Shown here piece after piece: positions 16,978 to 25,619 of a stretch of DNA of 64,000 bases. Each line of letters starts with the position of its first letter. Positions within the stretch are counted from its first letter, which is position 1. The stretch is from Elusimicrobiota bacterium (GTDB taxonomy: Bacteria; Elusimicrobiota; Elusimicrobia; UBA1565; UBA9628). Below the pieces are notes generated by a model. It was not told the origin of the DNA, did not search any database, and saw only the letters and a list, made by a program, of their open reading frames with translations. The position numbers were made by a program, and so were the translations under genes. The stretch is taken from positions 69,802 through 133,801 of the forward strand of contig DMMY01000025.1 of assembly GCA_003452935.1 (NCBI GenBank). The letters are read 5' to 3'.

Positions 16978-18627
16978 TCAGCGTCCGGCCAGCGATATCT
17001 GGCGGTAGAAGTCGTTGCCCTTGTCGTCGACCAGGATGAAGGCCGGAAAATCTTCCACGTCGATGGCGTAGACCGCTTCCATGCCCAGTTCCGGATATTC
17101 GATGAGCTCGGCTTTCTTGATGTTTTTATCCGCCAGGATCGCGGCCGGTCCGCCGATGGAGCCCAGGTAAAAGCCGCCGTGCTTTTGGCATGCGTCGGTC
17201 ACGGTCTGGCTGCGGTTGCCCTTGGCGATCATGATCAAGGACGCGCCCTGGGCTTGCAGAAGCTCCACGTAGGAATCCATGCGGCCGGCCGTGGTCGGGC
17301 CGAAGGAGCCGGCCGGCTTGCCCGGGGGCGTCTTGGCCGGGCCGGCGTAATAGACCGGATGGTCCTTCAAATACCGAGGCAGGCCCGCGCCGCAGTCGAG
17401 CCGCTCCTTGAATTTGGCGTGCGCCATATCGCGCGCCACGATGATGCGGCCGCTCAGCGATAGCTGGGTCGCGACCTTGTGCCGGGACAGCTCGGCGAGT
17501 ATATCGGGCATGGGACGGTTGAGATCCACGCGCACGGCTTGGCCCGCGCTTTGGCCGCGGTATTGGGCCGGAATCAGGCCCTCCGGATGACGCTCCATCT
17601 CCTCGAGCCAGACGCCCTCCGCGTTGATCTTGGCGAGGATGTTCCGATCCGCGGAGCAGGACACGCCCATGCCCACCGGGCAGGACGCGCCGTGGCGGGG
17701 CAATCTTACCACGCGCACGTCATGGGCGAAATACTTGCCTCCGAATTGGGCGCCGAAACCCGAGTCCTGGGCCGCTTTCAGGAGTTCTTGCTCCAGCCCC
17801 AGGTCGCGGAAAGCGCGGCCCGAGGCATCTCCGCTGGAGGGGAGAGAATCATAATATCCGGCTGAGGCGAGTTTCACGGTTTTTAGGCAGGCCTCGGCCG
17901 AGGTTCCGCCCACCACGAAGGCCAGGTGATAAGGAGGGCAGGCGGCCGTGCCCAAGGTCTTCATCTTCTCGATGAGGAATTTCTTGAGGCCGGCGGGATT
18001 GAGGAGCGCCTTGGTTTCCTGATAGAGGAAGGTCTTGTTGGCGGAGCCGCCGCCTTTGGCGATGAAAAGGAATTTATACTCCATGCCGGGCGCCGCGGCG
18101 AGGTCGATCTGGGCGGGGAGGTTGTTGCCGGAGTTTTTCTCCGAGTACATGTCCAGGGCTACGGTTTGGGAGTAGCGCAGGTTTTCCTCGGTGTAGGTCT
18201 TCCAGACTCCGTGGCTGAGCCACTCGGCGTCATCGACGCCGGTCCAGACCTGCTGGCCTTTCCAGGCCGCGATCGTCGCCGTGCCCGTGTCCTGGCAGAA
18301 GGGCAGCTCGAACTTGGCCGAGATCACGGAGTTTTCCAGCATGTTGAGGGCCACGAATTTGTCGTTGGCCGAGGCTTCCGGGTCCTGGAGTATGGCGGCC
18401 ACCTGCCTTTGGTGCGCGGGCCGCAGCAGGAAGGAGACGTCGCGCATGGCTTCGTTGGCGAGTTGGGTCAAGACAGCGGGTTCGATCTTGAGGATGGGCT
18501 GTCCCTCGAACTTGGAAAGGCTTATGCCCTTCTTGGTCAGCAAACGGTACCGGGTCTGGTCCTGGCCCGTCTGGAAAAGGGGATGATACTGAAACGTCGA
18601 TGTCTGAGGGGCGGGCTTGGTTTTCAT
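16978..18627 (-). CDS. fumA: Class I fumarate hydratase (iron-sulfur, FumA type)
   Basis: Reversible hydration of fumarate to malate, oxygen-sensitive [4Fe-4S] enzyme. 549 aa, single-chain class I length with both domains. Cluster cysteines are seen in LPFCQDTGT, GTAACPPYHLA and GVSCSADRN; the C-terminal beta domain has GPTTAGRMDSYV and HGGFYLGSIGGPAA. Together with sdhCAB about 42 kb away it would form a reductive or oxidative C4 branch. TAGAAT lies 7 nt before ATG and no Shine-Dalgarno is present, so the mRNA may be leaderless. Confidence 0.94.
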   Translation of the reverse strand: MKTKPAPQTSTFQYHPLFQTGQDQTRYRLLTKKGISLSKFEGQPILKIEPAVLTQLANEAMRDVSFLLRPAHQRQVAAILQDPEASANDKFVALNMLENSVISAKFELPFCQDTGTATIAAWKGQQVWTGVDDAEWLSHGVWKTYTEENLRYSQTVALDMYSEKNSGNNLPAQIDLAAAPGMEYKFLFIAKGGGSANKTFLYQETKALLNPAGLKKFLIEKMKTLGTAACPPYHLAFVVGGTSAEACLKTVKLASAGYYDSLPSSGDASGRAFRDLGLEQELLKAAQDSGFGAQFGGKYFAHDVRVVRLPRHGASCPVGMGVSCSADRNILAKINAEGVWLEEMERHPEGLIPAQYRGQSAGQAVRVDLNRPMPDILAELSRHKVATQLSLSGRIIVARDMAHAKFKERLDCGAGLPRYLKDHPVYYAGPAKTPPGKPAGSFGPTTAGRMDSYVELLQAQGASLIMIAKGNRSQTVTDACQKHGGFYLGSIGGPAAILADKNIKKAELIEYPELGMEAVYAIDVEDFPAFILVDDKGNDFYRQISLAGR

Positions 18628-18675
18628 TTTTCGGATTCTACAAAAAACAGGCGCGTGCTTGCCTGAGTCGAGTCC

Positions 18676-19401
18676 CTAGAAGAAGCGGGCCGCGGCCTCA
18701 ATGAGCCGGCGCAGGAAACGGGAAAAGAAGCGCGTCAGGGGTTGGGCTTTTTGGGGACTCGGTCCCTGGTCCCGCATTTCGGGGATGCCGTGGATCACGC
18801 GCAACGGGTCTCTGTCGTAATAAGCTTGGGCCGCTTGGGCGATCTCCTGGCCGGCGGGGCGGGCCAGCGGGACTCCGGAGGGATGGTCTCCCGCGGGCTC
18901 GCCTGAGGGCGCGAAGCCGGTCTGCGCCGAGTCTGCGGCCGCCGCGCGCGTCAGGACGGATTCGACGCGGCTGCCCGCCGCGCTCGCGTTTTCGGCTTTG
19001 GCTTGGGAAATGTCGCCGGCTGATTCCAGCGCGGCCGCGACGTCTTCGGATAGGCCGGACACCTGCAAGGATACGGCGGCGGCCGATTCGGGGGACGGGG
19101 ATAGGGCGGCGTTGGCCGAAGCCGCCGTCGGGAGCGCGGGATCCGCGATCTTTTCCGAAACGGCGATCCGTACGCGAGGGGAAAAGCCGAGCGGCGGCGA
19201 TGGCGCGAGTCGGACATTCATGCCGAGGTCCGAGCGGATCGAATTCGCGCGGAGGGCGGCGGCTGGGGCGATGGTCCCGGCGCGCAGCGTCCGGCCGGAA
19301 GATATGGCATTGGCCGCCAAGCCCGGGCTTGGAACCGCCAGGGCGGCGCCAAGGGAAACGGGGAAGAAGGTCTTTAGCCGGGAAACTCGAGACTGAACCA
19401 A
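18676..19401 (-). CDS. Exported Ala/Pro-rich leader protein without an enzyme domain
   Basis: The start is a TTG at 19401, chosen because GGAGG lies 7 nt upstream. 241 aa: signal peptide (LKTFFPVSLGAALAVPSPGLAA) followed by a low-complexity Ala/Ser/Pro region (TIAPAAALRANS, VRLAPSPPLGFSPRV) and a basic amphipathic end (LTRFFSRFLRRLIEAAARFF). It resembles the leader-and-spacer halves of the ATP-grasp/MFS, Lon-like and FAD proteins in this window but carries no catalytic domain. It may be an independent small envelope protein or a decayed fusion. No family recognised. Confidence 0.65.
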   Translation of the reverse strand: MVQSRVSRLKTFFPVSLGAALAVPSPGLAANAISSGRTLRAGTIAPAAALRANSIRSDLGMNVRLAPSPPLGFSPRVRIAVSEKIADPALPTAASANAALSPSPESAAAVSLQVSGLSEDVAAALESAGDISQAKAENASAAGSRVESVLTRAAAADSAQTGFAPSGEPAGDHPSGVPLARPAGQEIAQAAQAYYDRDPLRVIHGIPEMRDQGPSPQKAQPLTRFFSRFLRRLIEAAARFF

Positions 19402-19532
19402 GATAAACCTCCGATTGTTCGTCTCTATTTTATAAATTTTTCCTGGCTTGGCGTATGGGCCTGCGGGGCATTGCGGCGAGGGAATAAGACCCAGGGAAAC
19501 ATGGGCCCCGGCGCAGGCCTGGGGCCTGGAAG

Positions 19533-20477
19533 TTACGGGACTATATGAGTGCCCGTCTTGCCGGCCACGGCCAGTTCCAGATGCCCGGGATCGGTGATGA
19601 CGGCTTGCTTGCCGCCCCCTTCCAGGAAGTCCACGATGGCCTGGATCTTGGGCAGCATGCTGCCGGGCTTGAAATGGCCTTCGGCGATGTATTTTTTTGC
19701 CTCCGCCAAGGTCATGCGGTCCAGGGTTTTCTGGTCGGGCTTGCCGAAGTTGAGGCAGACTTTCTCGACCGCCGTGGAGATGATGAGAATGTCCGCGTTG
19801 ATCCGGCGGGCCAGGAGGCTGGAGGCCAGGTCCTTATCGATGACCGCGGCCGCTCCGGAGAGGTTTCCTTGACCGTCCTGGACCACGGCGATCCCGCCTC
19901 CGCCCGCGGCCACCACCACGAATCCGGCGTCGAGCAGCCGTTTGATGGCCGCCAGCTCCAGTATCTTTTTCGGCGCCGGGGAGGCGACCACGCGGCGCCA
20001 CCCGCGGCCCGCGTCCTCGACCACGTTCCAGTTGTCCTGGCTCCGGCGCTCTTCGGCCTCCTTTTGCGACATGAAGGAGCCTATGGGTTTGTCGGGCTTC
20101 TTGAAGGCGGGGTCGTCTTGATCCACCAAGACTTGGGTGACGATCGTGGCCGAGGTCTTCTCGAGACCCAGCCGGCGGAATTCGTTGTGCAGGGCTCTCT
20201 GGATGTGATAGCCGAGAGCCCCTTGGGTGTCGGCCACGCAGGAGTCGAGCGGCACCATGTGCAGCTCGCGCGCGGCCAGCTCCGAGCGGCGCAAGATGAA
20301 GCCCACCTGCGGTCCGTTGCCGTGGGTGATGACCAGGTTCAGGCTCGAGCGCTTGAGCATGGCCGCTATGTGGCCGCAGGTCTGGGCGCAGGCCTGGTAC
20401 TGGTCGGGCACGGTCTGGTGCTCCTTGTCCGTGATGAGGGAGTTGCCGCCGATCGCGATCACCGCTGTCTGGGCCAT
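19533..20477 (-). CDS. arcC: Carbamate kinase
   Basis: Catalyses ATP + carbamate = ADP + carbamoyl phosphate; in catabolism it runs toward ATP. ATG at 20477 preceded by GGAGGAAC; longer reading frames upstream have no support. 314 aa, normal. Family motifs: AIGGNSL at the N-terminus, THGNGPQVG, GGGGIAVV, AVIDKDLASSLLA, and GSMLPKIQA. It is 25 nt downstream of the aspartate carbamoyltransferase gene, which produces or consumes carbamoyl phosphate. Confidence 0.95.
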   Translation of the reverse strand: MAQTAVIAIGGNSLITDKEHQTVPDQYQACAQTCGHIAAMLKRSSLNLVITHGNGPQVGFILRRSELAARELHMVPLDSCVADTQGALGYHIQRALHNEFRRLGLEKTSATIVTQVLVDQDDPAFKKPDKPIGSFMSQKEAEERRSQDNWNVVEDAGRGWRRVVASPAPKKILELAAIKRLLDAGFVVVAAGGGGIAVVQDGQGNLSGAAAVIDKDLASSLLARRINADILIISTAVEKVCLNFGKPDQKTLDRMTLAEAKKYIAEGHFKPGSMLPKIQAIVDFLEGGGKQAVITDPGHLELAVAGKTGTHIVP

Positions 20478-20502
20478 GCGAAGTTCCTCCGGAAAAATGA
20501 AG

Positions 20503-21576
20503 TTATCGACCCGGCTCGGGGATGTCCCCGTCAACGCCGAAGATGTAGGCGATGAGCGCGGCCCGGGCCCACATGCCGTTGCGCTCCTGGCGCCAATAGA
20601 CGGCGCGATCGTCCTCGTCCACGGAGAGCTCGATTTCGTGGCGGCGCGGCAAGGGGTGCATGATGATGGCGCTGGGCTTGATGACCTTGAGGTGCTCGGC
20701 TTTGAAGTGAAACTTGGCGTAATCCACGCCCCGGGACTCGCCGCGCACGTCGTGTTCGTCCTGGATTCTGGTCATGTAAATGGCGTCCGCGCCGATCATG
20801 GCCGAGGCGAAGTCCTCGGTTTCTTGGTAGGGGATATCGTGGCGTCTGAGGAACTCCAGGATGTCGGCTTCCATGCGCAGTTCAGGGGGGGAGACGAAGG
20901 TCAGGCTGACTCCGCGGTAATTCTTCATGAGGTAGGAAAGCGAGCGCACGGTCCGTCCGCGCTTGAGGTCTCCCACCATGACCAAACGCTTGTCGTCCAC
21001 GCCGCCGGGCAAGCTGCGATGGAGGGTATAAACGTCGAGCAGGGCCTGGGTGGGGTGCTGGTCCTTGCCCGAACCGCCGTTGACGACCGGGACGGGCCGC
21101 TTGGCGCGGTTCATGACCCAGGCGGTCTTTTCCACGAACCCGGGGGCCGGGTGGCGCATGATGATGATATCCACGTAGCTGGAGAAGGTGCGCACCGTAT
21201 CCTCCGGGGACTCGCCCTTGATCTCGGAGGAGGTGGTCGTGTCCCGTATTTCCGAGGTCTTGAGGCCCAGGATGTGGCAGGCGTTGAGAAACGACAGGAA
21301 TGTCCTAGTCGAGGGCTGCACGAAATAGAGCATGGCGCGCTTGTGGGCCAAGAGCCGGGCCACGGCCGCGGCGCCTTCCGGCGTGCCGGTGACCTGGCGC
21401 AGGCGGTCCGCCACGGTGAAGAGATGGTCGAGGAGCTTGCGATCGAATTGCTGGGAAAAAAGGCAGTCGTAAAGCCGGCCTTCCCGGGAGAAGAAAGGCG
21501 CCTTTTGGGAAATGTCCGTCGCGTGGAATTCATCCCAGTTGCGGCTCACTTCGGTCATGAGCGCGGTCCTCTTCAT
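20503..21576 (-). CDS. pyrB: Aspartate carbamoyltransferase-like protein
   Basis: Condenses carbamoyl phosphate with aspartate (pyrimidine pathway). ATG at 21576 follows GGGGGCACC; the open frame extends upstream without support. 357 aa, some 45 longer than usual, with the extra length at the N-terminus. Motifs: QPSTRTFLSF (the usual STRTR has Phe at its last position), VMRHPAPG, GKDQHPTQALLD, MHPLPRRHEIE and RNGMWARAAL. No regulatory pyrI gene is adjacent. Its pairing with carbamate kinase allows the alternative of carbamoylaspartate breakdown to ATP; direction cannot be told from sequence. Confidence 0.88.
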   Translation of the reverse strand: MKRTALMTEVSRNWDEFHATDISQKAPFFSREGRLYDCLFSQQFDRKLLDHLFTVADRLRQVTGTPEGAAAVARLLAHKRAMLYFVQPSTRTFLSFLNACHILGLKTSEIRDTTTSSEIKGESPEDTVRTFSSYVDIIIMRHPAPGFVEKTAWVMNRAKRPVPVVNGGSGKDQHPTQALLDVYTLHRSLPGGVDDKRLVMVGDLKRGRTVRSLSYLMKNYRGVSLTFVSPPELRMEADILEFLRRHDIPYQETEDFASAMIGADAIYMTRIQDEHDVRGESRGVDYAKFHFKAEHLKVIKPSAIIMHPLPRRHEIELSVDEDDRAVYWRQERNGMWARAALIAYIFGVDGDIPEPGR

Positions 21577-21649
21577 GGTGCCCCCTTTCAAAGTCAAAGC
21601 CGCCGCTATTTTATTAAATTGGGCGGCCCTGCGGCTCGGGAGGCGCCAG

Positions 21650-24600
21650 TCAGGCGCCGCGGGGAGAATTGCGGCGGTCTCTTTCTCCGAGGCTGGCGCG
21701 CACCACCCGGAGAAAGTCCGTGCGCAAAAACGGTTTGGCCAGGAGCGGCGCCCCGAGCCGGTCGACTTCCGCGGCCAGGGGGGCATTGAGCACGTCTCCC
21801 GTGACGATGATGCAATCGGGCGCGCAGTCCAGCCGCCGGGCCGCGTGCAGCAGCTCCGTGCCGCGGGCCTGGCCCAGATCCAAATCGATGATGGCCAGAT
21901 CAAAGGCGCCTTGGCCGAGCTTGCGCCGCGCCTCTTCTATTTCCAGGGCGGCTTCGGCGATGCACCCGTCTTCCCGCAGCAGGCGCATCATGAGCACGAC
22001 CAGGTCCGGCTCATCGTCTACGACCAGGACGCGCCGGCCCTGAATCTGGGGGGGCAGCCCCAATTGGGGCGTCGCGGCCGGGATGCCCTCGGGACAGGGC
22101 GGTAAAGCCAGCACGAACATGGCTCCGCCCTGCGCTCCTTCTTCGTAGCGCAAGGTTCCCCCGTGCTCCGCCGTTAGTTGACGGGAGACCGAGAGTCCCA
22201 GCCCTGTTCCCGTGCCGACGGGCTTGGATGTGTAGAACGGGTCGAAGATTTTGTCGCGCAGTTCCGGCGGGACGCCGGGGCCGGTGTCCTCCACGATCAG
22301 CTCGCAGTTCTGGGGCGAACGGCGAGTCCTCAGATGGATGGCCCGCGGGCCAAGCCGCCCCTTGAGGGCGTCGCAGGAGTTGCTGATCAGATTTACGAGT
22401 ATCTGCTGGATGGAGTGGAAGTTCCCGGCCACGAAGGGCGTCTGGGGGTCCAGCGACACCTCGAGATCGATTCCCTCGGTTTTGACGATCCGATATTCGA
22501 AAAGGGCGATCGTGGCCTGGGTGATCTCGTTGAGGGACAGCTTGTGCCGTACGGTCTTCTCCTTGCGCACGAACAGCAGGAGGCCTTGAACGATATCGCG
22601 GCAGCGCAGAGCGCTGTGGTAGAGGTGGCGCAGGTCCTCGCGCTCCTCGGTTTGGAGAGGCAGGTCCCTGAGCAGTTCGGCGAAGCCCGTCACCGCGGCG
22701 AGGGGATTGTTAAGCTCGTGGGCGACTCCCGCGATGAGGTTGCCCACCGCGGAGAGCTTTTCCGCCTGGAGAAGCTGGGCGCGCATGCGCTTTTTCTCGG
22801 TTTCGTCCTCCATGACCACGAACCATTCGCGCGCCGAGCGCGGGCCGGCGTCTTGTCCGGACCAACTGACGGTCAGATCGAGCCGCCGGCCGTCCCGGGT
22901 CTGCCCCGTGATCTCGGCTTGTCGCACCGAGCCGGTGGTTTCGACTTGCCGGGCTAGCAGCTTGTAGGTCTGCTCTTCGAAAAGGAAGGCCAGGGTGCGT
23001 CCGTAGGCTTCCGTGGGCTGATAGCCGAAGAGCGTCTCGGCGCGCCGATTCCAGAGAGTGATGCGCAGGTTCTGATCCAGGCCTACGACGGCGTAAGGGG
23101 AATTCTCCACGGCCGTGCGGTAGCGGGCTTCGGACTGGACGATGGCGTCCCAGAGCTGGGTGTTTTCGATGGCGAGCCCGGCCTCGGCGCAGAAGAGGGA
23201 GAGTCCGCGCTTTTGCTGATCGCTGATCGGCCGGCCGGTGAGGTGATGGTCGACGTAAACGATGCCCAACGCGCCGCTGCGCCCGGCGAGCGGGGCCAGG
23301 CAGAAGGCCGGCGCCCAATGCTCCAGCAGGGCGCTGTCCCGGCAGCGCTGGTCTTTGGAAGCGTCGGTCACCTGGATCGCCGTCCCATTCCTGGCGGTCA
23401 CGGCCAGGATGTCGCTGGATTCCAGGGAAATTTTCTGTCCCAGGATGGCGCCGTCGTCGAAAGAGGGGGCATCCTTGCGATAGGTGCATTCCCCAACGAT
23501 CCGGCTCTTGTCCGTCTCGATCCAGAAGAGGTGGCCCCGGTCGAAGCCCAGCCCGTTGACCGCGGCCTCCAGGCAGGCCCGGCCGACCTCGCGCAGGCCT
23601 CCGTGGTGGACGATGAATTCGTTCATCCGCTGCAGGGAGGTCAGCTCGCGCACGCGCCTTTCCAGATCCTGAGTGCGGTGCTCGAGGCTGTCGGCCATGG
23701 AATTGAAGGACTCGGCCAGGGCGGCGGTCTCCTCGGGGTGGCCGATGCGCACGCGCACGCGCAGGTCCCCGGCGGCGTAGCTGCGCGCGGCGTCGGCCAG
23801 GACGTAGAGGGGCGCGAGGAGCACCCGCACCTGGCGCGTGATGACGAAGATGAGCAGCAGGGCGGTGCCGACGCAGAGCAGGAGGGTCGCGGTGCCGATC
23901 CAGCGCAGGCTTTCTAGAAACTCGGTGCGGCGCACGGTCGTCACGATGGCCCAGGGCGTGGCGGGCACGATCGCGGAGGCGATGACGAGATCTCCGTATT
24001 GGCGGGGAGATGCCCGCGGGGCGTAAAGCGCCGGGCGCGCGGAAAGATAGCTGCGCGTGGATCGGCCCATGTGCAGGCGCCCGAGAGCGTCGTAGATAGG
24101 GGCCAAGCTGCAGTCGAACAATACGGCTCCGCGCAAGGCGCCGGCGGGATCAAAGACGCCCATTGTGTAGCGGATGATGGGAGCCTTATGCCAGGCAACG
24201 CGATGAATGCCGGACGTGCGCCGTTTGCCCGGCTGCAAGCCCTTCAATTCCAGCGTCAGCGTCGAGTCTGTATGGGCCGGCTCGGGGGCGACGATGCGTT
24301 GGTCCATGACTCGGCAGAGCTCCCTGCCGGCAGCGTTGACGTAGCTGATATGGGGATAGACTTTCGCTCTGCGCGCGAAGTCCAACAGCATGTTTTCGAT
24401 CTCGCGGCGATAGACCTCGGCTTCCTCGGAGAGGCCGTACTCGATGTTGAGGTAATGATCCTTGAATAGGGGGGAATGGCTGATCGTGGTGAGGTCGTTG
24501 TGCCGCTGCTCGAAGAAGGACTTGGCCTGGAGCGAGGAAGTGTCCGAGAGAGATTGGATTCCCTCCTCCAGATGGCGCATGATGACTGATCGCGCGATAA

Positions 24601-24691
24601 AATAGGTGGAGGCCGGCCCCGCGATGGTGGCGGCGATCGTCAGGGGGATGATCCATAATAGCAACCGGACGGAGAGAGAGTTATATCTCAT
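21650..24691 (-). CDS. Large hybrid sensor kinase (Cache-HAMP-GAF-PAS-HisKA-HATPase-REC)
   Basis: Membrane sensor of 1013 aa. The ATG at 24691 is chosen because a promoter (24717-24745) covers the alternative upstream start. Order: transmembrane helix (residues 8-30), extracytoplasmic Cache-like sensor, second helix (LLLCVGTALLLIFVITRQV), HAMP (LYVLADAARSYAAGDLRVRV), GAF (around residue 340-490), PAS (RTAVENSPYAVVGLDQNLRI), HisKA (VAHELNNPLAAVTGFAELL), HATPase (GPGVPPELRDKIF; GTGLGLSVS), receiver at the C-terminus (VVDDEPDL; LAIIDLDLG; LLAKPF). The ligand is unknown. No dedicated regulator is adjacent. Confidence 0.93.
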   Translation of the reverse strand: MRYNSLSVRLLLWIIPLTIAATIAGPASTYFIARSVIMRHLEEGIQSLSDTSSLQAKSFFEQRHNDLTTISHSPLFKDHYLNIEYGLSEEAEVYRREIENMLLDFARRAKVYPHISYVNAAGRELCRVMDQRIVAPEPAHTDSTLTLELKGLQPGKRRTSGIHRVAWHKAPIIRYTMGVFDPAGALRGAVLFDCSLAPIYDALGRLHMGRSTRSYLSARPALYAPRASPRQYGDLVIASAIVPATPWAIVTTVRRTEFLESLRWIGTATLLLCVGTALLLIFVITRQVRVLLAPLYVLADAARSYAAGDLRVRVRIGHPEETAALAESFNSMADSLEHRTQDLERRVRELTSLQRMNEFIVHHGGLREVGRACLEAAVNGLGFDRGHLFWIETDKSRIVGECTYRKDAPSFDDGAILGQKISLESSDILAVTARNGTAIQVTDASKDQRCRDSALLEHWAPAFCLAPLAGRSGALGIVYVDHHLTGRPISDQQKRGLSLFCAEAGLAIENTQLWDAIVQSEARYRTAVENSPYAVVGLDQNLRITLWNRRAETLFGYQPTEAYGRTLAFLFEEQTYKLLARQVETTGSVRQAEITGQTRDGRRLDLTVSWSGQDAGPRSAREWFVVMEDETEKKRMRAQLLQAEKLSAVGNLIAGVAHELNNPLAAVTGFAELLRDLPLQTEEREDLRHLYHSALRCRDIVQGLLLFVRKEKTVRHKLSLNEITQATIALFEYRIVKTEGIDLEVSLDPQTPFVAGNFHSIQQILVNLISNSCDALKGRLGPRAIHLRTRRSPQNCELIVEDTGPGVPPELRDKIFDPFYTSKPVGTGTGLGLSVSRQLTAEHGGTLRYEEGAQGGAMFVLALPPCPEGIPAATPQLGLPPQIQGRRVLVVDDEPDLVVLMMRLLREDGCIAEAALEIEEARRKLGQGAFDLAIIDLDLGQARGTELLHAARRLDCAPDCIIVTGDVLNAPLAAEVDRLGAPLLAKPFLRTDFLRVVRASLGERDRRNSPRGA

Positions 24692-24716
24692 GGTCGTCTC
24701 GGAGCCAAGCCCGCAT

Positions 24717-24745
24717 AGTGTAGGCCGTGAAATCTGTTTTGGCAA
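24717..24745 (-). promoter_or_regulatory. Promoter of the hybrid sensor kinase
   Basis: Minus strand TTGCCA (24745-24740), 17-nt spacer, TACACT (24722-24717). It lies inside the longest open frame and therefore fixes the start at 24691, giving a leader of about 20 nt. Confidence 0.6.
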
Positions 24746-24839
24746 TGGGCCGCGGCATGTCGATCATTTCATGGGCGCGGCGGGAGGAAAATTTCGCAGC
24801 CTCGCTGGAGGGATTGTAAGGCCTGGAGCGCGGGCATGC

Positions 24840-25619
24840 TCAATATCTGAGTCGGCGTAGAGGCGGCCGGGAAGCTCCATAAACGGCGTAACAGAAATGC
24901 CGCCAATGGCATTCAGGCTCCTGGAATCCGCATCGACGCAGCCATGCGAGTATGTCTCCCAGGACCGCCGGATTATCGCCTTCCGCCTCCTTGGTGTTTA
25001 TATGCTGTTGCCAGGCGGTCTTCATGTCTTGAGTCCGGCCCGCAGAGCCGGACATGTGCCGCATCCGAAACTCGACCCAGAGTTCCTCATAGCGCCGCTG
25101 CAGGGCGGTATGAGGAGAAAGCACGTAGTCGGCCACGACGAGACGGCCTTCCGGAGCGAGCCAGGATTTTATTTTTCCAAATAAGGCTTGGAGGGCCGCG
25201 TGGTCCATATGGTGCAGGGCAAATGATGATAGGACCAGGTCGAAGCCCCCATCACGGGCCGGGTTGGCGAGGTTGGCGGGTATCTCCTCGAAAGGACAGC
25301 GGAAGAGATGCAGCCGATTGGAGAATTCCGTGAGCTTGCGTTGGGCTTGCGCCAGCATGTGGCGGGAGCCGTCGATGCCCCAAAGATCCGCGTGCGGGAA
25401 ACGACGCAGGACCATCTTGGTCAGGATGCCGGTTCCTGTGCCGAGTTCCAGCACCCGGCTCGGCTGCCAGCCGGGCCTAGTCGACATGTCCACGACGGCC
25501 TGCAAGGCATCGGCGTGCTTCATGGCGGATTGTTGGATGAAGCGGTCGTATTCCGCGGCGCGGCGGCCCGTGTAAACGTCCTTCCAGCGGGCCTGACGTT
25601 TTGTCGAGTGTTTGGTCAT
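24840..25619 (-). CDS. Class I SAM-dependent methyltransferase
   Basis: 259 aa Rossmann methyltransferase. Motif I VLELGTGTGILTKM (residue about 55), acidic residue in LWGIDGSRHMLAQA, motif II-like DLVLSSFALHHM, and post-motif LAPEGRLVVADYV. The substrate is unknown; LSSFALHHM is typical of small-molecule methyltransferases (UbiE/Methyltransf_25 type). ATG overlaps the stop of the solute-binding protein gene (ATGA), making it the last gene of a three-gene coupled operon. Confidence 0.88.
   Translation of the reverse strand: MTKHSTKRQARWKDVYTGRRAAEYDRFIQQSAMKHADALQAVVDMSTRPGWQPSRVLELGTGTGILTKMVLRRFPHADLWGIDGSRHMLAQAQRKLTEFSNRLHLFRCPFEEIPANLANPARDGGFDLVLSSFALHHMDHAALQALFGKIKSWLAPEGRLVVADYVLSPHTALQRRYEELWVEFRMRHMSGSAGRTQDMKTAWQQHINTKEAEGDNPAVLGDILAWLRRCGFQEPECHWRHFCYAVYGASRPPLRRLRY

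Noticed and set aside
19504..19526. Hairpin GGCCCC/GGGGCC after arcC as an intrinsic terminator
   Set aside because: Stem of only 6 bp with an 11-nt loop and no T-run; too weak to call.
24692..24745. Upstream start for the hybrid sensor kinase
   Set aside because: A TTGCCA-17-TACACT promoter covers this stretch, so it would lie before the transcript start.
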